From contig JBAWAP010000066.1 of NCBI GenBank assembly GCA_049589355.1, forward strand, positions 1 to 33,883: a stretch of 33,883 nt of DNA, read 5' to 3'. Made by a program: the position numbers and the translations under genes. The notes beneath the pieces are model-generated. The model had not been told where the DNA came from, made no database searches, and saw only the letters and a program-made list of their open reading frames with translations. The DNA comes from JBAWAP01 sp049589355. GTDB lineage: Bacteria; Chloroflexota; Anaerolineae; VGOG01. How positions within the stretch are numbered: the first letter of the stretch is position 1; every line of letters starts with the position of its first letter. This document shows positions 12,770 to 20,376 of the stretch, one piece after another.

Positions 12770-14695
12770 ATGGACATCAAGAAAGTCGGAGTGGTAGGCT
12801 GCGGGCTGATGGGGGCGGGCATCGCCCAGGTCGCGGCTCAGGCGGGCTACGACACCATCGTGCGCGAGCTGAACGAGGAACTGCTGGAAAAAGGGCTGGG
12901 CCGTATCAGCGCCTCCCTGGACAAGGGGGTGGAGAGGAAAAAGATGACCCAGGCCCAGCGGGACACGACCTGGGCACACATCAGCGGCACGACCGATCTG
13001 GCCGACCTGGCCGACTGCGATTTGGTGATCGAGGCCATCTTCGAGGATATGAAGGTCAAGCAGGAGTTGTTCAAGGAACTGGATGGCATCTGTCACGAGG
13101 GCACCATCTTTGCCAGCAATACCTCGTCCCTCTCCATCGCCGAGATGGCGGCTGCCACCGACCGGCCGGAGAGGGTGGGCGGATTGCACTATTTCTACCC
13201 TCCCGTCATCAACCAGTTGCTCGAGGTCATTGCTACTGAGCAGACAGCGCCCGAGGTGACGGAGGCGCTGCTGGTCTTCGCCCGCGCCACGGGCAAGGTC
13301 CCCATCGTCGTCAAGGACGCTCCGGCCTTTGCCGTCAATCGCTTCTTCCTCCCTTGGCTGAACGAGGCGACGCGGATGCTGGACGAGGGCCTGGCAAACA
13401 TCCCCATGATTGACGAGGCCGCCCGCGAGACTTTCCGGATCGGTATGGGGCCGTTTGCGCTGATGAACGCCACCCGTGTCCCCATCGCCTACCATACGAT
13501 CAGTTCGCTGGCGGTTCGACTGAGTGCCTCGACTGAGCTCGGCGAAGTCTCACCGAAGTCCCAGATGCTGGGCGACTTCTACCCCCCCACCGCCGCATTG
13601 ACTGCTCAGTTCGAGGCCGGTCAGCCGTGGGACCTGGAGGGCGAGGTAGACGAGTCCGCCAAGGCCGCGGTCGGCGAACGACTGTTGGGTGTCGTCTTCG
13701 GTGTGGCCGCGCAACTGGTGGAGGAGGATGTGGCCACCGTTGAGGACACTGACCGGGGGGCGTTGGTGGGGCTGCGCTGGGCGCGAGGTCCTTTTGGGAT
13801 GATGAACGATTTGGGGCTGGATCGGGCGCTGGAGCTGGTGGAGCAGGTGGCTGCGCGTTACGATTCGTTCGCCGTGCCGGAACTCTTGCGGCGGCAAGCG
13901 GCTTCGGGCCAGCCGTGGACACTGCGAGATGTGAAGCTGGAGGTCGAAGACGGCATCGCCACCATCACCATGAACCGACCAGAGGCCATGAACGCCCTCA
14001 ACGACAAGGTGCTGCGGGAGCTGAAGGAGACCATCGCCCAGGTTCGAGACGACCCGGCCGTGCGGGTGGTCATTATCACGGGCGAGGGCCCGGCCTTCGT
14101 CGCCGGAGCGGACATCCGGGCCATGATGACCAAGAACCTGATCGAGATTCGGGAGTTCACCCGCTTCGGCCACGGGGTGATGAAAGACATCGAGAGGCTG
14201 GAGAAACCGGTCATCGCCGCCATCAACGGCTTCGCGCTGGGCGGTGGATTGGAGTTGGCGCTGGCCTGCGACATCCGCCTGGCCTCCACCGAGGCGCAGA
14301 TGGGCTTCCCCGAAGTAGGACTGGGCATCTTCCCCGGCCTGGGCGGTACGCAGCGGACGACCCGGCTGATCGGCAAGGGCCGGGCGTGTGAGTTGATCTT
14401 CACTGGTGATCAGATCGGTGCCGAAGAAGCGGCGAGCATGGGGCTGGTCAACCGGGTGGTGCCGCCTCAGCAGTTAATGGCCGAGGCACGACGGCTGGCG
14501 GGACGCATTGCCAGGCAGGGCCCGGTCGCCGTGGCGCGGGCCAAGGCAGCCATCAACCAGGCGTTGCAGACGGGCCTGGACGCCGGCCTGGCCTTCGAGT
14601 TGGAGGCGGTGACGCTGACCTTTGGCACCGAGGATCAGGACGAGGGGATGACAGCCTTCCTGGAGCGAAGGAAGCCGGAGTTTAAGGGGCAGTAG
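12770..14695 (+). CDS. 3-Hydroxyacyl-CoA dehydrogenase / enoyl-CoA hydratase fusion
   Basis: This 641-residue bifunctional enzyme would interconvert enoyl-CoA, 3-hydroxyacyl-CoA and 3-ketoacyl-CoA in beta-oxidation or its reverse. The dehydrogenase comes first: NAD-binding GCGLMG (10-15), NTSS, catalytic His in GLHYFYPP (~140), then two C-terminal HAD repeats. The crotonase domain starts near residue 388, with the oxyanion-hole segment GPAFVAGAD. The two catalytic glutamates expected of hydratases are present, about E495 (GGLELALACD) and E515 (FPEVGLG), 20 residues apart as in rat crotonase. The domain order is opposite to FadB and matches archaeal-type crotonyl-CoA hydratase/3-hydroxybutyryl-CoA dehydrogenase. 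AAGGGGGAA precedes the ATG. A truncated second copy of its 5' end lies at 5988. Confidence 0.95.
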   Translation: MDIKKVGVVGCGLMGAGIAQVAAQAGYDTIVRELNEELLEKGLGRISASLDKGVERKKMTQAQRDTTWAHISGTTDLADLADCDLVIEAIFEDMKVKQELFKELDGICHEGTIFASNTSSLSIAEMAAATDRPERVGGLHYFYPPVINQLLEVIATEQTAPEVTEALLVFARATGKVPIVVKDAPAFAVNRFFLPWLNEATRMLDEGLANIPMIDEAARETFRIGMGPFALMNATRVPIAYHTISSLAVRLSASTELGEVSPKSQMLGDFYPPTAALTAQFEAGQPWDLEGEVDESAKAAVGERLLGVVFGVAAQLVEEDVATVEDTDRGALVGLRWARGPFGMMNDLGLDRALELVEQVAARYDSFAVPELLRRQAASGQPWTLRDVKLEVEDGIATITMNRPEAMNALNDKVLRELKETIAQVRDDPAVRVVIITGEGPAFVAGADIRAMMTKNLIEIREFTRFGHGVMKDIERLEKPVIAAINGFALGGGLELALACDIRLASTEAQMGFPEVGLGIFPGLGGTQRTTRLIGKGRACELIFTGDQIGAEEAASMGLVNRVVPPQQLMAEARRLAGRIARQGPVAVARAKAAINQALQTGLDAGLAFELEAVTLTFGTEDQDEGMTAFLERRKPEFKGQ

Positions 14696-14710
14696 ACAGT
14701 AGTTACATTT

Positions 14711-14833
14711 GTCATTGCGAGCCCTTCGATACCTCAGGATAAACTCCGCGAAGCAATCTCCAAAGCGCTGGGGGATTGCTTCGGCGCAAACCATGCCCTG
14801 AGCGCAGCGAACGGGAGTGCGCCTCGCAATGAC
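14711..14833. repeat. Nested palindromic intergenic repeat
   Basis: GTCATTGCGAG (14711-14721) is mirrored exactly by CTCGCAATGAC (14823-14833). Inside, CGAAGCAATC (14749-14758) is mirrored by GATTGCTTCG (14774-14783). This is the widespread GTCATTGCGAG...CTCGCAATGAC palindromic repeat class of environmental bacterial genomes. The inner spacers contain CCTTCGATACCTCAGG and CCCTGAGCGCAGCGAA, related to the unit found inside the GlcD-GlcF gene at 18629. It fills most of the 196 bases between HAD-ECH and the acyl-CoA synthetase. Confidence 0.8.
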
Positions 14834-14891
14834 ACCTGAGGTGTGTTTTTTCGGGCGGATGTGCCTATGCAGACGGGGAAAGGAGACAAAG

Positions 14892-16475
14892 ATGTCTTGG
14901 CTGAACGTAGGAGAGATATTAAGAGTCAACGCCGTCAAGTTCCCCGACAAGATGGCGGTGAAGGGGATCGCCGTGAAGGACGGCTTCGGCGAACTGTCCT
15001 TCGCGCAGTACAACGAGAAGGCCTGCCGACTGGCCAATGCTTGGCTGGAGATGGGGCTCAGGAAGGGTGACCGCATCGCTGTCTTGCTCTACAACGTGAT
15101 GGAGTACATGGAGATCTACGCAGCCGCGGCCAAGGCGGGGGTGGTCATCGTCCCCATCAACTTCCGCTGGGTGGGCCCTGAGATCGAGTACGTGGTCAAC
15201 AACTCCGACTCCAAGGCTTTCATCTGCAGCGCGGAGTTCCTGGACGAGGTGGAATCCGTCAAAGGGAAGTTTGAGCAGGTAAAGCCTGGCCGGTTTATCT
15301 TCATCGGTGATGAGGACGAGACCCCTGAGGGGTACCTCAGCTATGAAGGGATCATCGCTGCGGCCTCGCCGGATGAGCCTGGGGTCGAGATCGAGGGCCA
15401 AGATACATGGATCCACCTCTACACCTCCGGAACTACCGGACGCCCCAAGGGGGTCGTCCGCTCCCATGAGTCCTACATCGCCTTCTTCCTCATAAACGAG
15501 GTGGACTTTGGTTTCAACGAGAACGATATCGGGATGGTGGTGATGCCGCTGTGCCACGTGAACTCCACTTTCTACTCTTTTGTATTCACCTATGTCGGCG
15601 CTGGGGTCTACGTGCACCGGGCCAGGCACTTTGACCCGGCTGAACTGCTGGAGATCATTCATCGAGAGAAGATCACCTTCACCTCGCTGGTGCCGACCCA
15701 CTACATCCTGATGCTGAACCTGCCCGACGAGGTGAAGGCCAAGTACGACCTGACCTCAATGCGGCAATTGCTGATCTCCTCAGCACCGGCCCGGCGGGAT
15801 ACCAGGCTGGGAGTGATGGAGATGTTCCCCAACGCACAGCTCTACGAGGCCTACGGCTCCACGGAGGCGGGGCTGGTCACACTGCTCAAGCCCCACGAGC
15901 AGTTGACCAAGCTGGGGTCCATCGGCCGGTGCTGCGCGGGGACCGACTTGGTCAAGCTCTTGGATGACGACGGCAACGAGGTTCCGGTGGGCGAGGTGGG
16001 TGAGCTCTATTCGCGTGGTCCCATGATGTTCGACGAGTATTGGAAGATGCCGGAAGCGACGGCCAGAGCCTTCCGGGGGGAGTATTTTACCGCCCGCGAC
16101 ATGGCCTACCGGGACGAGGATGGTTACCTGTACATCGTGGACCGTAAGGACAACATGATCATCAGCGGGGGCGAGAAGGTCTACCCATCGGAGGTGGAGA
16201 ACGTGGTCGGCTCCCACCCTGACGTCCTGGACGTGGCGGTCATCGGCGTGCCCCACGAAAAATGGGGAGAGGCGGTACACGCCGTGGTCGCCCCCAAAGA
16301 CCCCGACCATCCCCCCACCGCAGAGGAGATCATCGAGTACACGCGGGGCAAGATCGCCGGGTACAAGCGGCCCAAGAGTGTGGAGTTCATCAAGATGGAA
16401 GAGATGCCCCGCACGGCCACGGGGAAGATCCTGCACCGCAAGCTGAGGGAGCGGGTGGGTTACCAGACGAGGTGA
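14892..16475 (+). CDS. AMP-forming acyl-CoA synthetase
   Basis: This 527-residue ANL-superfamily ligase would activate a carboxylic acid with ATP to its CoA thioester. Visible motifs are the phosphate loop YTSGTTGRPKGV (~residues 175-186), the adenine motif YEAYGSTEAG, the hinge region YRDEDGYLYIVDRKDNMI, SGGEKVYPSEVE, and the C-terminal catalytic lysine motif PRTATGKILHRKLR. AGGAGA stands ahead of ATG 14892; an upstream in-frame ATG at 14817 lies in the palindromic repeat and is unlikely. It is the first gene of a tight run: the next start is only 5 bases after its stop. The substrate is not evident. A 2-hydroxy or aromatic acid would suit the neighbours. Confidence 0.93.
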   Translation: MSWLNVGEILRVNAVKFPDKMAVKGIAVKDGFGELSFAQYNEKACRLANAWLEMGLRKGDRIAVLLYNVMEYMEIYAAAAKAGVVIVPINFRWVGPEIEYVVNNSDSKAFICSAEFLDEVESVKGKFEQVKPGRFIFIGDEDETPEGYLSYEGIIAAASPDEPGVEIEGQDTWIHLYTSGTTGRPKGVVRSHESYIAFFLINEVDFGFNENDIGMVVMPLCHVNSTFYSFVFTYVGAGVYVHRARHFDPAELLEIIHREKITFTSLVPTHYILMLNLPDEVKAKYDLTSMRQLLISSAPARRDTRLGVMEMFPNAQLYEAYGSTEAGLVTLLKPHEQLTKLGSIGRCCAGTDLVKLLDDDGNEVPVGEVGELYSRGPMMFDEYWKMPEATARAFRGEYFTARDMAYRDEDGYLYIVDRKDNMIISGGEKVYPSEVENVVGSHPDVLDVAVIGVPHEKWGEAVHAVVAPKDPDHPPTAEEIIEYTRGKIAGYKRPKSVEFIKMEEMPRTATGKILHRKLRERVGYQTR

Positions 16476-16480
16476 AGAGC

Positions 16481-19117
16481 ATGAACTACATCAGAGACCT
16501 TGAAGCCATAGTAGGTGCGGAGAACGTCAGGGCAGACGAGGTCGAGCGGCTGTGTTATTCCCGCGACATGTCAGTGCACGTGGGCGTGCCCGACGCCGTC
16601 GTCTTTGCCGAGACGACGGAGCAGGTATCGCGGATCCTGAGCTTGGCCAACGAGCAGAAGATACCGGTGATACCGAGAGGCTCAGGCACCAGCGTGACGG
16701 GAGCGGTGCTTGCGCCCAAGGGAGGCATTGTCCTGGATCTGTCCAGGATGAACCGCATTAGAGAGATCAATTGGAAAGATAGGTACGCGGTGGTAGAGCC
16801 GGGGGTGATCCTCAACAACCTGAACGCTGCCCTGGCTCCCACCCATTTCTACCCTCCCGACCCCAGCAGTGCACCTCTGGCCTCCATTGGGGGCACGGTG
16901 AATACCAACGCCAGCGGCGAGCGCGCTGTCAAATACGGTGGCACCAAAGATTGGGTTATAGGTCTGGAGGTGGTGCTGGCCGATGGGCGGGTGCTGAGGA
17001 CCGGAACGGTGAGCCCCAAGAGTTCCTCAGGCTTCGACCTGACCCATCTCTTCATTGGGTCAGAAGGTACGCTGGGTGTGGTCACCGAGGTGACGGTGAG
17101 GATTCTGCTTACACCTGAGTACGCGGCTTTTGGCCAGATCAGATTCAGGCAACTGGAGGATGCAGGCAACGCCGTGACCGAGATCCTGACCAGCGGCATC
17201 CTCCTCTCGAAATGTGAGGTTCTGGACTCGGTCTCCCTGGACGTGGTCAAGGAAGTCATGGGCCTGGAGATCCCCGAAGAGGTCGGCTGCATCTTGTTCC
17301 TTCAAATAGATGGTCACAAGGCCGCAGTTGAAGATTACATGGAACAGATCAATGCCATAGCGGAGAAGCACCACAGCATCAGCCTGATGTGGACCGATGA
17401 TCAGCAGGAGATGCTCAAGATTTGGGAGGCCCGTGGAGGACTGACGCCCGCTCTTTCAAAGCGGATCAGGGGCGAGCGGCTCATTCCCATCGTCGAGGAC
17501 AGCGGCGTGCCCATCACCAAGATACCGGCTATCATCAAGGCGATCCAGGAAATTGGAGACAAATACGATTTCCCCATTTGCACTTTCGGCCACATGGGCG
17601 ATGGGAACATCCATCCGGTGCTCATCATGGACCCGCGGAAAAAGGAGCACTGGGAGAAAGCCCGCCAGATCACCAGCGAGTTGATTGATCTCACCATCGA
17701 GCTCGGGGGTACGCTGACTGCCGAGCACGGTACCGGCATGGCCAAGTCGCCCTTTATCGGCCGGGAAATGGGAGAAGTGGGCATAGAGGTCATGCGCGCC
17801 ATAAAAAAGGCCCTGGACCCCAACGACATCCTCAATCCCGGCAAGATGGGCCTGGACGACACGGTCGCAGACATCTACGACTATTTCGCTTTCACCAACT
17901 TCCTCGAAAGGCCGGATGAGATCAGAAGTTACGGCACGTCCATTGACAACGAGGTGATGGCCTGCATCCAGTGCGGCTTCTGTCGCCTGGGGTGTCCCAT
18001 CTTCGCCGAGACGGGGCTGGAATCGCGCAACGCCCGAGGCCACGTCATTCTGGCCCACAATCTGATGACCGGAGCCGTCGAGCCTTCTGCGGAACTGGCG
18101 GCCAGCTTCTACCAGTGTACCACCTGCCTGAATTGCAAGGCCACCTGTCCAGCGGGCGTCGTCGTCTCCGACATCGTCGAGGGTGCGCGCCGACGGCTGG
18201 TCGCCGAAGGCTACCTGCCGGATGTTTTTGCTCCCATGCTGGAGAGCCTGCAGGCCCAGGGCAACCCCTTCGGCGAGCCCCCGACAGGCCGGACGGAGGT
18301 CTACCCGGCCGGTTTCGAGGAGAAAATAGCCTCCTCGGAGAAGGCGGACGTTTTGCTCTACTTGGGCTGTGTAGGCTCCTACCAGGACCTGTACATCGTC
18401 CCTAGCATGATGAAGTTGATGGACAAGGCCGGAGTGAGCTATGCCATCCTGGGGGAGCGCGAAGTCTGCTGCGGCTACGTGGCCTACCTGATCGGCTCCG
18501 AAGATAGCTTTGAAGAGTGCATGGAGAGGAACAAGGCCATGTTCTCCGAGATGGGCGTCAAGCAAATCGTCACTACCTGCGCCGGATGCTACAGGACCTT
18601 CGCTGATCTCTATCCCAAACACTCTGATCCTTCGACTGGGCTCAGGACAGGCCCTTCGACTGGGCTCAGGACAGGCTTTGACGTGCCTGTGCTCCACGCC
18701 GTGCAGTTCATGGAGCAGTTGATCTCCGAGGGCAAGGTCCAGTTCACAGGTGGATTTCCCAGGAAGGTCATCTATCACGATCCGTGCGACATCGGCCGGC
18801 ATCTGGGCATCTACGAGCCACCGCGCAACGTCCTGAGGAGCATACCAGGTCTGGAGCTCATGGAGTTCAAGCTGAACCGGGCGCTGGCCAAGTGCTGCGG
18901 CGGGGGCGGGGGCATGAAAGCGTACGACAATGACCTGAGCGCGAAGCTGGCCGACAATCGGGTGGCCGAGGCGATGGACCTGGGAGCCGAGGTGATCGTC
19001 TCCGCCTGTCCCTCCTGCAAGAGCAGCCTCAAGCTGGCCGGTGCCAGGCTTCGTCGTGAGCGGAGGCAGAGCATCCGGGTGATGGACATCACCGAGGTGC
19101 TGGCTGAAGCCCTGTGA
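16481..19117 (+). CDS. GlcD-GlcF fusion: FAD-linked 2-hydroxyacid dehydrogenase with Fe-S domain
   Basis: This 878-residue flavoprotein would oxidise a 2-hydroxy acid such as lactate or glycolate. The N-terminal FAD_binding_4 domain shows PRGSGTSVTGAVLAP and TNASGERAVKYGG. The FAD-oxidase C domain has HMGDGNIHPVL and EHGTGMAKSPFIG. From about residue 495 there are two [4Fe-4S] motifs, CIQCGFCRLGCP and CTTCLNCKATCP. Two CCG domains follow (EVCCGYVAY; HDPCDIGRH...CCGGGGG), as in GlcF/LldE/HdrD. Such fusions commonly pass electrons to EtfAB, quinones or Hdr-type proteins. Between the CCG domains, residues ~717-732 are two tandem PSTGLRTG units from a DNA repeat. ATG 16481 starts 5 bases after the synthetase stop and 11 bases separate its stop from the next gene. 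Confidence 0.93.
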   Translation: MNYIRDLEAIVGAENVRADEVERLCYSRDMSVHVGVPDAVVFAETTEQVSRILSLANEQKIPVIPRGSGTSVTGAVLAPKGGIVLDLSRMNRIREINWKDRYAVVEPGVILNNLNAALAPTHFYPPDPSSAPLASIGGTVNTNASGERAVKYGGTKDWVIGLEVVLADGRVLRTGTVSPKSSSGFDLTHLFIGSEGTLGVVTEVTVRILLTPEYAAFGQIRFRQLEDAGNAVTEILTSGILLSKCEVLDSVSLDVVKEVMGLEIPEEVGCILFLQIDGHKAAVEDYMEQINAIAEKHHSISLMWTDDQQEMLKIWEARGGLTPALSKRIRGERLIPIVEDSGVPITKIPAIIKAIQEIGDKYDFPICTFGHMGDGNIHPVLIMDPRKKEHWEKARQITSELIDLTIELGGTLTAEHGTGMAKSPFIGREMGEVGIEVMRAIKKALDPNDILNPGKMGLDDTVADIYDYFAFTNFLERPDEIRSYGTSIDNEVMACIQCGFCRLGCPIFAETGLESRNARGHVILAHNLMTGAVEPSAELAASFYQCTTCLNCKATCPAGVVVSDIVEGARRRLVAEGYLPDVFAPMLESLQAQGNPFGEPPTGRTEVYPAGFEEKIASSEKADVLLYLGCVGSYQDLYIVPSMMKLMDKAGVSYAILGEREVCCGYVAYLIGSEDSFEECMERNKAMFSEMGVKQIVTTCAGCYRTFADLYPKHSDPSTGLRTGPSTGLRTGFDVPVLHAVQFMEQLISEGKVQFTGGFPRKVIYHDPCDIGRHLGIYEPPRNVLRSIPGLELMEFKLNRALAKCCGGGGGMKAYDNDLSAKLADNRVAEAMDLGAEVIVSACPSCKSSLKLAGARLRRERRQSIRVMDITEVLAEAL
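18629..18676 (+). repeat. In-frame 24-base tandem repeat inside GlcD-GlcF
   Basis: Two identical 24-base units (18629-18652 and 18653-18676), each starting CCTTCGACTGGGCTCAGG, encode PSTGLRTG twice. The unit resembles sequence in the intergenic palindrome at 14722-14737. Because 24 is a multiple of three the frame is kept. The insertion falls in the linker between the LYPKH and FDVPVLHA segments of the CCG region. Confidence 0.9.
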
Positions 19118-19128
19118 GGAGGGATTGA

Positions 19129-20373
19129 GTGGAGAAAGAGCTCAGGCGCAAGAAGATACAGGCGGCCGATACCCTCAAGCAGGTGATGGCTGACTACTAC
19201 TACCGGCTGAACCGCATCTCCACCGGGGAGGAGGACGGGAAGATCGCCTGGTGCACCAGCGTGGGGCCAGCCGAGCTGCTCGTGGCCTTCGGCTTCGAGG
19301 TGCATTACCCGGAGAACCACGGCTCTATGCTGGGAGCCACCCGGGTAGCAATGGACTACATCCCGCTGGCCAACGCCATCGGCTATGCGCCGGAGATCTG
19401 CTCCTACCTGACCAGCGACGTGGGTAGCTATCTCAAGGGAGAGACACCCCTCTCCAAAGCGTATCCGGGCATCGAGAGCGTTCCCCGTCCCGACGTTCTG
19501 GTCTACAACACCAACCAGTGTCGGGACGTGCAGGAGTGGTTCGGATTCTACGGGCGGGAGTTCGGCGTGCCCGTGGTGGGGGTCACTCCTCCCCACGCCC
19601 TGGTGGAGGTCCGGGAGACGGACATCGCCAACGTGGTGGAGCAGCTCAAGGCCATGATCCCCACGTTGGAGGAGGTCTCGGGGCAGAAGTTCGACATCGC
19701 CAGGTTCCGCGAGAGCATACGCCTCTCCCGCCAGTGCAGCGAGCTGTGGGGGGAAGTGCTGGAGCTAGCCCGGCACGTGCCCTCCCCCTGGACCTTCTTC
19801 GACGGCACGATCCATATAGGGCCGGCGGTCTGTCTGCGGGGCTCGCAGGAGGCCGTTGATTATTACCGGCTCCTCAAGGCCGAGTTGGAGCAGCGCATCA
19901 AGGATGGCGTGGCGGCTGTGGACGGGGAACGTTTCCGCCTCTACTGGGAGGGCATGCCCATCTGGGGGAAGCTGCGGGCCTTGTCCGAACAGCTTGCCGA
20001 GCTGCTAACCTGCGTCGTGGTGTCCACCTACTGCAACAGTTGGATCTTCAGCGCCTTCGACGAGCACAGGCCCTTCGATGGCCTGGCCCAGGCGTACACC
20101 GAGATCTTCATCAACCGGGCCGAGAGCGTCAAGGAGCAGTACATCGAGGACATGGTGGACAGATTCCAGGTTGACGGTATCATATTCCACGACGCCAGAA
20201 CCTGTCCTAACAACTCCAACAGTCGGTACGGCATGCCCCAGAGGCTGGAAGAGAAACTGGGTATACCCTGTCTGGTCATCAATGGCGACCTGAACGACCT
20301 GCGCTGCTACTCGGAGGAGCAAACGAGGACGAACATCGAGGCGTTTGTGGAGCAGTTAGAGGAGGGGCGGTAG
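19129..20373 (+). CDS. 2-Hydroxyacyl-CoA dehydratase / double-cubane-type subunit
   Basis: This 414-residue protein is in the HgdB/FldC/BcrB family of low-potential Fe-S enzymes. They use single electrons from an ATP-driven activator to dehydrate 2-hydroxyacyl-CoA or reduce substrates. Cysteines at about C42 (AWCTSVGPAE), C91 (PEICSYL) and C131 (NTNQCRDV) sit where cluster ligands are expected; C359 lies in DARTCPNNSNSRYG. GTG 19129 follows GAGGAGGGA. Normal dehydratases have two different subunits, but only one is encoded, followed 3 bases later by an activator. That two-gene layout also fits the homodimeric double-cubane cluster protein (DCCP) and its reductase. The preceding oxidase and synthetase favour a 2-hydroxyacyl substrate, but DCCP-like chemistry is a fair alternative. 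Confidence 0.88.
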   Translation: MEKELRRKKIQAADTLKQVMADYYYRLNRISTGEEDGKIAWCTSVGPAELLVAFGFEVHYPENHGSMLGATRVAMDYIPLANAIGYAPEICSYLTSDVGSYLKGETPLSKAYPGIESVPRPDVLVYNTNQCRDVQEWFGFYGREFGVPVVGVTPPHALVEVRETDIANVVEQLKAMIPTLEEVSGQKFDIARFRESIRLSRQCSELWGEVLELARHVPSPWTFFDGTIHIGPAVCLRGSQEAVDYYRLLKAELEQRIKDGVAAVDGERFRLYWEGMPIWGKLRALSEQLAELLTCVVVSTYCNSWIFSAFDEHRPFDGLAQAYTEIFINRAESVKEQYIEDMVDRFQVDGIIFHDARTCPNNSNSRYGMPQRLEEKLGIPCLVINGDLNDLRCYSEEQTRTNIEAFVEQLEEGR

Positions 20374-20376
20374 GAA

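Noticed and set aside
12548..13495. Long open frame on the minus strand across the HAD-ECH 5' region
   Set aside because: It lies antisense to a strongly conserved gene, has no family resemblance and shows the histidine/leucine/arginine-rich composition typical of antisense frames in high-GC DNA.
17456..18802. 448-codon minus-strand open frame inside GlcD-GlcF
   Set aside because: It is antisense to motif-complete flavin and Fe-S domains; the open frame is a by-product of high GC and it has no plausible start context.
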